Source of the DNA: Acetobacteraceae bacterium
GTDB taxonomy: Bacteria > Pseudomonadota > Alphaproteobacteria > Acetobacterales > Acetobacteraceae
Length of the DNA: 7,626 nt
Assembly: GCA_027323595.1 (NCBI GenBank)
Contig: DAHWBL010000162.1
Location: forward strand, 1 to 7,626
Direction of reading: 5' to 3'
Made by a program: the position numbers and the translations under genes. The notes beneath the pieces were generated by a model. That model was not told the origin of the DNA. It made no database searches and was given only the letters and a program-made list of their open reading frames with translations. Positions 1 to 5,800 of this stretch are shown here, piece by piece (position 1 is the stretch's first letter; each line of letters starts with the position of its first letter).

Positions 1-1835
1 TGCGCGAGCGGGCGGGTGGACAGGCGCAGATAGACCGATCCGCCGCCCTCGCTTTTGGGCGCCTGGATATGCGCGAAGGCGAAATGCAGGATCACCGCCA
101 GCTCGTCGATGAAGGCGGGTTCGAAGGCGGCCAGCCCGTCCTGCGCCATGCCGATCAAGGGTGTCATGATCGACTGGTGCGCGCCGCCCTCGGGTGCGAG
201 CGTGATGCCCGAGGGCGTGGCGACGACGATGAAGCGCGCATCCTGGTAGCAGGCGTAATTGAGCGCATCGAGCCCGCGGCAGATGAACGGGTCGTAGAGC
301 GTGCCGATGGGGATCAGCCGCTGGCCGAACAATTCGCCCGACAGGCCGAGCGCGCTGAGCAGGGTGAACAGATTCATCTCGGCGATGCCAAGCTCGATAT
401 GCTGGCCCTTGGGCGAGAAGTCCCAGGTGAAGCTGGAGGCGATGCGTTCGGACTTGAACAGGTCCCTGGTCGTTTCGCGGGCGAACAGGCCGCGGCGGTT
501 CACCCAGCCGCCCAGGTTGGTGGACACGGTCACGTCCGGCGCGGTGGTGACGATGCGGGCGGAAAAATCGGTGTCGGTGCGGCCGAGCTCGTTCAGGATC
601 TGGCCGAAGCCCTGCTGGGTCGAGATCAGGCCGGTGCGCGTGGTTGCGGGCAGTGGTGGCACCGTGACCGGCGCGGCGGGGGGCAGGTCGCGCGCGAGTG
701 CGGCGGCGCGGTGGTGCAGGGATTGCGTGATGTGGGCGGGGCTTGTTGCCAGACCCTCGAATTTTTCCCATTCGTGGCCGCGTCGGACGTGATGCTCGCC
801 GCGCAGCTGGTCGATCTGCGCTTGGGTCAGCAGGCCGGCATGGTTGTCCTTGTGGCCGGCGAGCGGCAGGCCGTAGCCCTTGATGGTGTAGGCGATGAAG
901 CAGGTCGGCCGGTCGGTCTGGCGGGCGGCGGCGAACGCCTCGACCAGGCCCGCGAGGTCATGGCCGCCGAGATTGTTCATCAGCCGCGAGAGGGCGGCAT
1001 CGTCGCGCCGGCCGATCAGCGTGACGAGATCGGGATGCTGTCCGAGGTCGGCGAGCAGGCGGGCGCGCCAGGCGGCGCCGCCCTGGAAGGTGAGGGCGGA
1101 ATAGAGCTGGTTCGGACAGGCATCGATCCAGTCGCGCAGATGCGGGCCGCCGGGCTCGGCGAAAGCCTGCTGTTGCAGCCTGCCATGTTTGAGGATGACG
1201 ACATCCCAGCCGAAATCGGCAAAGATCGATTCGAAGCGTGACCACAGGCCTTCGCGCACCACCGCATCAAGGCTCTGGCGGTTATAGTCGATCACCCACC
1301 ACAGATTGCGCACATCGTGCTTCCAGCCTTCGAGCAGGGCCTCGAAGATGTTGCCCTCGTCGATCTCGGCATCGCCGGCGAGCGCGATCATGCGGCCTGG
1401 CGCGCGGTCGTCGGTGAGGCCCTTGGCGCGCAGATAATCCTGGGTCAGCGCGGCGAACAGGGTCTGTGCGACGCCCAGCCCGACCGAGCCGGTGGAGAAA
1501 TCCACGTCGTCCACGTCCTTGGTGCGCGAGGGGTAGGATTGCGCGCCGCCAAAGGCGCGGAAATTTTCCAGCCGGTCGCGCCCGATGCGGCCGAGCAGAT
1601 ACTGGATGGCGTGAAAGGCCGGGCTTGCGTGCGGCTTCACCGCGACCCGGTCGGCGGCGGTGAGCGCGTCGAAATAGAGCGCGGACAGGATGCTGACCAT
1701 CGAGGCCGAGGAGGCCTGGTGTCCGCCGACCTTGAGCCCGTCGGGGTTGTCGCGCAGGTGGTTGGCGTTGTGGATCATCCAGGTGGAGAGCCACAGCGCC
1801 TTGCGTTCCAGTTCTTCGAGAAGGGCGAGGTCCAT
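1..1835 (-). CDS. Homodimeric 2-oxo-acid dehydrogenase E1 (AceE/MdeB-like, ThDP-dependent), C-terminus cut by window edge
   Basis: The frame is open from ATG 1835 to the window edge (611 codons). I read it as the E1 subunit that decarboxylates a 2-oxo acid on thiamine diphosphate and passes the acyl group to an E2 lipoyl domain in the cytoplasm. Visible landmarks are GGHQAS (His39, matching the GGHMAS histidine of AceE), the ThDP/Mg site GDAEIDE at 154-160 followed by DYN with Asn185, and GIAE with Glu486, which aligns with the catalytic Glu of transketolases. GDA replaces the usual GDG. AceE is about 890 residues and related proteins are somewhat shorter, so roughly a fifth is missing. A GGAG at 1844-1847 (minus strand), 8 nt before the ATG, supports the start. 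Alphaproteobacteria usually make PDH E1 from separate alpha and beta chains, so this is probably not the main PDH. The divergent Lrp gene resembles the Pseudomonas mdeB/mdeR pair (2-oxobutyrate from methionine). Automated annotation may call it transketolase. Family assignment is firm; substrate is inferred. Confidence 0.9.
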   Translation of the reverse strand, partial: MDLALLEELERKALWLSTWMIHNANHLRDNPDGLKVGGHQASSASMVSILSALYFDALTAADRVAVKPHASPAFHAIQYLLGRIGRDRLENFRAFGGAQSYPSRTKDVDDVDFSTGSVGLGVAQTLFAALTQDYLRAKGLTDDRAPGRMIALAGDAEIDEGNIFEALLEGWKHDVRNLWWVIDYNRQSLDAVVREGLWSRFESIFADFGWDVVILKHGRLQQQAFAEPGGPHLRDWIDACPNQLYSALTFQGGAAWRARLLADLGQHPDLVTLIGRRDDAALSRLMNNLGGHDLAGLVEAFAAARQTDRPTCFIAYTIKGYGLPLAGHKDNHAGLLTQAQIDQLRGEHHVRRGHEWEKFEGLATSPAHITQSLHHRAAALARDLPPAAPVTVPPLPATTRTGLISTQQGFGQILNELGRTDTDFSARIVTTAPDVTVSTNLGGWVNRRGLFARETTRDLFKSERIASSFTWDFSPKGQHIELGIAEMNLFTLLSALGLSGELFGQRLIPIGTLYDPFICRGLDALNYACYQDARFIVVATPSGITLAPEGGAHQSIMTPLIGMAQDGLAAFEPAFIDELAVILHFAFAHIQAPKSEGGGSVYLRLSTRPLA

Positions 1836-1863
1836 GGCGGTGTCTCCGGTGTGGGCGGTGCCC

Positions 1864-1905
1864 GCAGAGTGGCACGAAGTGGGGGCACAGTGGCACGAAG
1901 TGGGG
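1864..1905. repeat. Two tandem copies of a 21-bp repeat upstream of the E1 gene
   Basis: Copies at 1864-1884 and 1885-1905 share AGTGGCACGAAGTGGGG and differ only at their fourth base (G or C). They abut exactly, so the period is 21 bp, two turns of the helix. They lie 29-70 bp upstream of the E1 start, within its probable promoter or leader. They could be paired binding sites for a regulator or a recent slippage duplication. No known protein site is recognised. Confidence 0.8.
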
Positions 1906-1914
1906 GGTGAAAAT

Positions 1915-1929
1915 TGCCAAAGTTCGGCA
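1915..1929. promoter_or_regulatory. Candidate Lrp-type operator, 15-bp near-palindrome TGCCAAAGTTCGGCA
   Basis: The 15-bp site is a dyad around a central G with one mismatched pair. Lrp-family operators are typically about 15-bp degenerate palindromes. It begins the series of TGCCAA half-sites at 1915, 1956 and 1987, spaced 41 and 31 bp, close to whole helical turns. The site lies between the divergent E1 and Lrp genes, where an autoregulating local activator would bind. That the neighbouring Lrp protein is the ligand is inferred. Confidence 0.45.
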
Positions 1930-1948
1930 GTGAGGTGGGGAAAATAGG

Positions 1949-1983
1949 GATAATATGCCAATATTGGAACGCATATCGGAGGA
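1949..1983 (+). promoter_or_regulatory. Probable promoter, overlapping dyads and ribosome-binding site of the Lrp-type gene
   Basis: GATAAT at 1949-1954 is a fair -10 hexamer, but no good -35 is visible. It is overlapped by two nested dyads: the perfect palindrome CCAATATTGG at 1958-1967, and arms ATATGC (1953-1958) and GCATAT (1971-1976) separated by 12 bp. A regulator bound here would cover the expected transcription start, which fits autorepression as is common for Lrp-family genes. GGAGGA at 1978-1983 is a strong ribosome-binding site 9 nt before the ATG at 1993. Dyads and RBS are seen directly; the promoter is tentative. Confidence 0.4.
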
Positions 1984-1992
1984 ATCTGCCAA

Positions 1993-2457
1993 ATGTCACG
2001 GATCGACGATATCGACCGGCGAATCCTTGAGGCGCTGCAAAAGGACGGTCGCGCGACCATCGGCGATGTCGCCGCGCGCGCCGGGCTCACCGCCTCGCCC
2101 TGTCTGCGCCGGATCCGCGCGCTGGAGGCGGGGGGGATCATTCGCGGCTATGTCGCGGTGGTGGACCAGCTCGCGGTCGGGTTGCCGATCAGCGTGTTCG
2201 CCTCGGTGAAGCTGGAGCGCCAGCGGCAGGAGGATCTGGACCGGTTCGCCCGCGCGGTGGCGCGTTGGCCGGAGGTGCTGGAGTGTTATCTGATGACCGG
2301 GCATCGCGATTATCTGCTGCGCATCATCGTCGCCGACCTTGCCGCCTATGAGCAGTTTCTCAAGCAGAAGCTCACCCGCGTCGAGGGCATCGGTTCGATC
2401 GAATCGAGCTTCGCGCTGGGACAGGTGAAATACAGCAACGCCCTGCCGCTACGCTGA
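1993..2457 (+). CDS. Lrp/AsnC family transcriptional regulator (MdeR/BkdR-like)
   Basis: This 154-residue protein has the standard family length. An N-terminal winged helix-turn-helix occupies about residues 4-60 (IDDIDRRILEALQKDGR, then the recognition region LTASPCLRRIRALEAGGII). It is followed by a RAM ligand-binding and oligomerisation domain at about 68-150, ending KYSNALPLR as in many catabolic Lrp-type activators. Such proteins bind DNA as dimers to octamers and sense amino acids. It is divergent from the E1 dehydrogenase gene, so it probably controls that gene and itself. Phased TGCCAA half-sites in the shared gap, one abutting the start codon, fit this. A run of seven G at 2130-2136 falls just after the DNA-binding domain and is a possible slippage site. 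The 3' end overlaps the convergent LysR gene by 9 bp. The effector is unknown; methionine, leucine or a branched-chain amino acid are guesses from the family. Confidence 0.92.
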   Translation: MSRIDDIDRRILEALQKDGRATIGDVAARAGLTASPCLRRIRALEAGGIIRGYVAVVDQLAVGLPISVFASVKLERQRQEDLDRFARAVARWPEVLECYLMTGHRDYLLRIIVADLAAYEQFLKQKLTRVEGIGSIESSFALGQVKYSNALPLR

Positions 2458-3366
2458 GCGGCCCGGCCGGGCGTGGATGTGGGCCTGCGCGCGGCGCAGC
2501 AGATCGAGCAGATAGGTGGTGGCCGGGGGCAGCGGCAGATCGATGCGCTTGATCAGCACGATCGGCGGGGCGGCGAGGGTCTGCGCGATGTCGATGGTGG
2601 TGAGCGTGCCGCGGGTCAGCGCGAATTCGTTCCATTGCATCGGCACCATGGCGAGCAGATCGGTGTTGAGCAGGCAGGTGATCAGCGACAGGGCGGACTG
2701 GCAGCGCACCGCCACGCGCGGGGCGGGCAGGCCGAGGGCGAGAAAAATCTCCACGATCTCATCTTCCGCGGTGGCGGTGATGGAGGTGGAAATCCAGTCC
2801 GCGCCGGCGATGTCGTGCAGCGAGCGCGCCCGCGCCAGCGGATGGCCGGCGCGGCACAGCACGATGCGGCGGCCCCCGAACAGCGGTTCGCGCGACAATT
2901 CGGGCAGGATTTTTCCGTCCTGGTGCGGGCCGATATAGAAATCCACCGAGCCGTCGCGCAGGCCGGCCTCAAGGGTTGGATAAAACCCCTCGATGACATT
3001 GAGCCGCACATCGGGGTAGCGCGCGGCGAACGGGCGCAGGCTGGCCGGCAGAAGTGCGAGATGTGCGGCGATGGACAGGCCGACGGTGACCGCGCCGGTC
3101 GCGTGGTTGCGAATCTGGTCGATCTCGTCACGGGTGCGGCGGATCTGGTTGAGCACGAGCGTGCCGTTGCGCACGAAGGATTGGCCGAGCTGGGTGGGGG
3201 CGACACCGCGCGCGCGGCGTTCGAACAAGGCGCCGCCGAACTCGCGTTCCAGCTCGGCGAGGCTGCGGGTGAGGGCGGATTGGGCGATGCCCAGATGGCG
3301 CGCGGCGGCGCGGATGCTGCCGCGTTCGGCGATGGCCACGATTTCGTGGAAATGATGCAGTTTCAT
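2449..3366 (-). CDS. LysR family transcriptional regulator, divergent from the VOC-monooxygenase-SBP unit
   Basis: The 305-residue length is typical of LysR regulators. Residues 1-60 form the winged HTH (FHEIVAIAERGSIRAAARHL, then AQSALTRSLAELEREFGGALFERR split over the recognition helix). A linker helix follows, then a periplasmic-binding-protein-like effector domain at about 90-295. Such proteins usually act as tetramers and activate a divergent operon on binding a pathway metabolite, while repressing themselves. The adjacent gap holds a perfect T-N11-A inverted repeat at 3409-3431, centred about 54 bp from this start. The predicted effector is therefore the aromatic substrate or an intermediate of the divergent enzymes. 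Translation starts at ATG 3366, preceded after only 3 nt by an unbroken run of eight G. The stop codon overlaps the 3' end of the convergent Lrp gene, leaving no room for a terminator between them. Confidence 0.93.
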   Translation of the reverse strand: MKLHHFHEIVAIAERGSIRAAARHLGIAQSALTRSLAELEREFGGALFERRARGVAPTQLGQSFVRNGTLVLNQIRRTRDEIDQIRNHATGAVTVGLSIAAHLALLPASLRPFAARYPDVRLNVIEGFYPTLEAGLRDGSVDFYIGPHQDGKILPELSREPLFGGRRIVLCRAGHPLARARSLHDIAGADWISTSITATAEDEIVEIFLALGLPAPRVAVRCQSALSLITCLLNTDLLAMVPMQWNEFALTRGTLTTIDIAQTLAAPPIVLIKRIDLPLPPATTYLLDLLRRAQAHIHARPGRSA

Positions 3367-3369
3367 TCG

Positions 3370-3377
3370 CCCCCCCC
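3370..3377 (-). promoter_or_regulatory. Homopolymeric G8 ribosome-binding region of the LysR gene
   Basis: On the minus strand eight consecutive G end 3 nt before the LysR ATG. It is the only purine-rich stretch able to pair with the anti-Shine-Dalgarno. The spacer is short, so pairing would have to use the upstream part of the tract. Tract-length changes by slippage would alter the spacing and could change translation of the regulator. Confidence 0.5.
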
Positions 3378-3408
3378 TGTCTCGGCGCGCGCAGCGCGTG
3401 GCGCCGTC

Positions 3409-3431
3409 AGTGATGTGTTTTTTCGATCACT
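3409..3431. promoter_or_regulatory. LysR operator candidate: AGTGAT-N11-ATCACT
   Basis: Two perfect 6-bp inverted arms (3409-3414 and 3426-3431) flank an 11-bp spacer, giving the T-N11-A geometry of the LysR-family recognition site. It sits between the LysR gene and the divergent VOC gene, centred 54 bp from the first and about 106 bp from the second start codon. That suits autorepression and activation of the catabolic unit. Arms and spacing are seen directly; binding by the adjacent LysR is inferred from family behaviour. Confidence 0.7.
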
Positions 3432-3433
3432 CC

Positions 3434-3445
3434 GCCGAATTTGGC
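3434..3445. promoter_or_regulatory. GCCGAATTTGGC dyad, similar to the Lrp-side operator
   Basis: This is a 12-bp palindrome with one mismatched pair. It matches the reverse complement of the 1915-1929 site except for a missing central base. It starts two bases after the LysR dyad. TTGGCA at 3441-3446 could alternatively be a -35 element for the VOC unit, although no well-spaced -10 is visible. Confidence 0.3.
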
Positions 3446-3460
3446 ATCTTTGCGTGGCGA

Positions 3461-3484
3461 TGTCGCCTCTGTATCGAGGCGGCA
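3461..3484 (+). promoter_or_regulatory. Stem-loop in the leader of the VOC unit
   Basis: CGCCTC (3464-3469) and GAGGCG (3476-3481) pair around the loop TGTATC. TG/CA with one G-U pair extends the stem to 9 bp. The 5' arm can also pair with GGCG at 3456-3459, giving an alternative shorter hairpin. No T-run follows, so it is not an intrinsic terminator. It could be a DNA operator or an RNA leader element. A further small hairpin, CCCGG-ACAA-CCGGG, lies at 3492-3505 just upstream of the VOC ribosome-binding site. Confidence 0.35.
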
Positions 3485-3525
3485 CGCAACGCCCGGACAA
3501 CCGGGGCCAAATGGGGAGAGACGAC

Positions 3526-4104
3526 ATGGCCATCATCAGGCCCGCGCTGCATCACGTGACGTTTCGCACCAGCCGGCTGGATGAGATGATCGTCTGGTAT
3601 GGGCTGGTGATCGGCGCGACGGTGAATTTCCGCGACGCGCATGCCGCGTGGATGACCAACGACGCGGCCAACCATCGCGTCGCGTTTCTCGCTGTTCCGG
3701 GCCTGCATGATGATCCCGACAAGAACGCGCACAACGCGATGCATCACTCGGCGTTCGAGTATGAAAGCTTCGCCGACCTGATGGCGTCCTACAAGCGGCT
3801 TGCCGGGCATGACATCCATCCGGCCTTCTGTCTCGATCACGGGCTGACCGTTTCGATCTATTATCGTGATCCGGAGGGCAATTTCGTCGAGCTGCAAAGC
3901 GATGTGTTCGGCGACTGGCAGAAATCCGGCGAATGGATGCGCAGCGCGGCGGATTTCGCGGCCAACCCGATCGGCACTTTCTTCGATCCTGCCAGGGTTC
4001 TTGCGGCGCATGAGGGCGGGACCGACGCCGAGGCGCTGCACCGGGCGATGCGCGGGGGCGATTTTGTGCCCGCGGTGATCCCCAATATCGGCCTGCCGGT
4101 GTGA
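3526..4104 (+). CDS. VOC superfamily protein, single-domain extradiol dioxygenase/glyoxalase-like
   Basis: This 192-residue protein opens with LHHVTFRTSRLDEMIVWYG, the usual first strand of the vicinal oxygen chelate fold. By alignment with BphC-type extradiol dioxygenases, the likely metal ligands are His10, His74 (in HHSAFEY) and Glu122 (in DPEGNFVELQSD), so the 2-His-1-Glu set appears complete. The VOC module covers about residues 7-125; residues 130-192 form a tail ending in VPAVIPNIGLPV. Two-domain enzymes are about 300 residues, so this is a one-domain type. A role cleaving the ring of a catechol made by the next gene's monooxygenase is plausible, but VOC proteins also include isomerases and thiol transferases. 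GGGGAG at 3513-3518 lies 7 nt before ATG 3526; an in-frame ATG at 3511 falls inside that site's region and is less likely. Its stop overlaps the next gene's start (GTGA), indicating translational coupling. Confidence 0.85.
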   Translation: MAIIRPALHHVTFRTSRLDEMIVWYGLVIGATVNFRDAHAAWMTNDAANHRVAFLAVPGLHDDPDKNAHNAMHHSAFEYESFADLMASYKRLAGHDIHPAFCLDHGLTVSIYYRDPEGNFVELQSDVFGDWQKSGEWMRSAADFAANPIGTFFDPARVLAAHEGGTDAEALHRAMRGGDFVPAVIPNIGLPV

Positions 4105-5741
4105 GCGGGCGGGGCGGGCCGGTGGAGGAGATCGTCGATGTGCTGGTCGTGGGCGCCGGCCCGGTAGGGCTTGCCGCGGCGATCGAGCTGGGGCGGCGCG
4201 GCGTGCGCTGCCAGGTGGTGGAGCGCAATGATCGTGTGGGCTACAGCCCGCGCGCCAAGACGACCAATGTGCGCACGATGGAGCATCTGCGCCGCTGGGG
4301 CATCGCCGATCGGCTGCGCGCGGCCGCGCCGATGCCGCCGGATCAGCCCTATGACATCGTGTTCGCCACCCGCATGAACGGGCCCGAGCTTGCGCGCTTT
4401 CACAACGCGCTGAACGGCGAGCGCGTGCGCAGCAACCTGTATTCGGAATCGGCGCAATGGGTGCCGCAATACGTGCTGGAGGAGGTGCTGCGCGGCCACG
4501 CCGAATCGCTGCCCGGCGTGGCGGTGTCGTTTGACACCGAGTTCGTCGCGTTCACCGAGGAAGATGATGCGGTGATCAGCGAGGTTTCCAACCGCCGCGA
4601 CGGTTCGACGCGGCGCATCCGCAGCGCGTATCTGGTTGGCGCGGATGGCGCGCGCAGCCTGGTGCGCGAGCGGATCGGCGCGACCATGCGCGGCGACAGC
4701 GCGTTCTCGCGCAACTACAGCGTGATTTTCCGCGCCCCTGATCTGCATCTTCGCCACCGCCACGGCCCGGCGATCATGTATTGGATGGTCAATGGCGAGG
4801 TGCCCTGTCTGCTCGGGCCGATGGATGCGCAGGGGCAGTGGTTTTTCATGGCGACCAAGATCGGTGATGGCACCGAGGCGGGTGATCTTGATCCGGTGGA
4901 GCTGATCCGCCGGGGGTCGGGGATCGCTGATCTGGCGGTGGAGATCGTCGGCACCGATCCGTGGCTCGCGCGCCGGCTGGTGGCCGATCATTATGCGCAG
5001 GGCAGGGTTTTTCTGGCCGGCGATGCGTGCCACCTGCATCCGCCGTTCGGCGGGTTTGGGATGAACATGGGCATCGGCGATGCCGTTGATCTGGGCTGGA
5101 AGCTCGCGGCGATGGTGCAGGGCTGGGGCGGGCCGGGGCTGCCCGGCTCCTACGAGGCCGAGCGCCGGCCGGTGCATGAGCGCACCATCGCCGAGGCGGT
5201 GATCAATTACGCCTCGCTGGGCAACCAGTTGTTCCGCCCCGGGCTGGAGGAGCCAGGCCCGCTCGGCGATGCGACCAGGCGCGAGGTTGGCGAGATCATC
5301 GAGGCGACGAAAATCCGCGAGTTCAAGACGCTCGGCGTGGTGCTGGGCGCGCGCTATGCCGGCTCGCCGGTCATCGTCGATGACGGCAGTGCGCCGCCGC
5401 CCGACGAATACATGCTGTATCTGCCCTCGGCGCATCCGGGGTGCCTCGCGCCGCATCTGTGGCTGGCCGACGGGTCGTCGCTGTATGATCATTTCGGGGA
5501 CGGATTCACCCTGCTGGTCACCGCGGGGGACGTCGCGCCGGCGCGCGGGCTGGAGGTGGCGGCGGCGGCGGCGGGCGTGCCGCTGCGGGTGCTTGCTCCC
5601 GACGACGCGCGGCTGGAGGCGCGCTATGGCGCGCGCTTCGCGCTGGTGCGCCCTGACCAGCATGTCGCCTGGCGCGGCGAGGCGTTGCCCGACGACCCGG
5701 GCCGGCTGCTTGGCATCGTCACCGGCGCGGCTCCGCCCTGA
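4101..5741 (+). CDS. Class A FAD-dependent aromatic monooxygenase (phenol hydroxylase/MhpA/TfdB family)
   Basis: This 546-residue protein is close to MhpA-type hydroxylases in length. Three flavoprotein signatures are visible: the dinucleotide-binding GAGPVG at 18-23 ending in VVERN, the DG motif GADGA at 180-184, and the GD motif AGDACHLHPPFGGFG with Asp308, followed by MNMGIGDAVDLGWKLA. The C-terminal part, from about residue 400, is the thioredoxin-like domain of the phenol hydroxylase group. Members use NAD(P)H and O2 to hydroxylate phenolic rings, usually ortho to an existing hydroxyl, in the cytoplasm. The GTG start overlaps the stop of the VOC gene by four bases with no clear own ribosome-binding site, so it is probably translated by coupling. 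A GTG at 4122 is an alternative start. Pairing with a VOC protein and a substrate-binding protein suggests aromatic degradation. The substrate cannot be read from the sequence. A GCG repeat near 5558-5575 encodes a short Ala run. Confidence 0.92.
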   Translation: MSGRGGPVEEIVDVLVVGAGPVGLAAAIELGRRGVRCQVVERNDRVGYSPRAKTTNVRTMEHLRRWGIADRLRAAAPMPPDQPYDIVFATRMNGPELARFHNALNGERVRSNLYSESAQWVPQYVLEEVLRGHAESLPGVAVSFDTEFVAFTEEDDAVISEVSNRRDGSTRRIRSAYLVGADGARSLVRERIGATMRGDSAFSRNYSVIFRAPDLHLRHRHGPAIMYWMVNGEVPCLLGPMDAQGQWFFMATKIGDGTEAGDLDPVELIRRGSGIADLAVEIVGTDPWLARRLVADHYAQGRVFLAGDACHLHPPFGGFGMNMGIGDAVDLGWKLAAMVQGWGGPGLPGSYEAERRPVHERTIAEAVINYASLGNQLFRPGLEEPGPLGDATRREVGEIIEATKIREFKTLGVVLGARYAGSPVIVDDGSAPPPDEYMLYLPSAHPGCLAPHLWLADGSSLYDHFGDGFTLLVTAGDVAPARGLEVAAAAAGVPLRVLAPDDARLEARYGARFALVRPDQHVAWRGEALPDDPGRLLGIVTGAAPP

Positions 5742-5751
5742 GCGGAGCGCG
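5726..5751 (+). other. Stem-loop across the monooxygenase stop codon
   Basis: CGCG-G-CTCCGC (5726-5736) pairs with GCGGAGCGCG (5742-5751) around loop CCTGA. The stem has 10 bp with one bulged G and contains the stop codon in its loop. A-rich rather than T-rich sequence follows, so it is not a rho-independent terminator on this strand. It may affect message stability or processing between the enzyme genes and the substrate-binding protein gene. Confidence 0.5.
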
Positions 5752-5786
5752 AAACAAAAAATTGGGCGGAGCGCGACACAAAAAAT
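5742..5786. repeat. Two copies of a 21-bp repeat between monooxygenase and SBP genes
   Basis: Copies at 5742-5762 and 5766-5786 are GCGGAGCGCG, then AAAC or ACAC, then a run of A ending in T. They differ at one base and repeat every 24 bp. The first half of either copy can pair with the 5' arm of the stem-loop at 5726-5736, so two mutually exclusive hairpins are possible. Together they fill most of the 59-bp gap. Confidence 0.8.
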
Positions 5787-5789
5787 CCA

Positions 5790-5796
5790 GGGGGGG
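5790..5796 (+). promoter_or_regulatory. Homopolymeric G7 ribosome-binding site of the SBP gene
   Basis: Seven G end 4 nt before ATG 5801 and are the only plausible Shine-Dalgarno sequence. It is the second poly-G ribosome-binding region in the cluster, after that of the LysR gene, and likewise open to slippage. Confidence 0.5.
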
Positions 5797-5800
5797 AACA

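Noticed and set aside
69..1241. A 390-codon open frame on the plus strand
   Set aside because: It is antisense to the E1 gene, whose minus-strand frame is continuous and carries clear ThDP motifs. The plus-strand product resembles no family.
1864..1905. Tandem repeat as a CRISPR remnant
   Set aside because: Only two abutting copies without spacers, and no cas genes.
1282..1992. Minus-strand open frame covering the E1-Lrp gap and the E1 5' end
   Set aside because: It is in a different frame from E1, with Arg/Pro/His-rich content and no domain. The E1 start has its own RBS at 1844-1847.
2130..2136. G7 run in the Lrp gene as a frameshift
   Set aside because: The reading frame is intact through the RAM domain to a normal family ending, so the gene is not broken as sequenced.
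2473..3525. In-frame upstream extension of the VOC gene
   Set aside because: This part is antisense to the LysR gene and low in complexity. The VOC fold and the ribosome-binding site place the start at 3526.
5726..5751. Stem-loop as a rho-independent terminator
   Set aside because: A-rich sequence follows on the plus strand. On the minus strand the T-rich stretch precedes the hairpin rather than following it.
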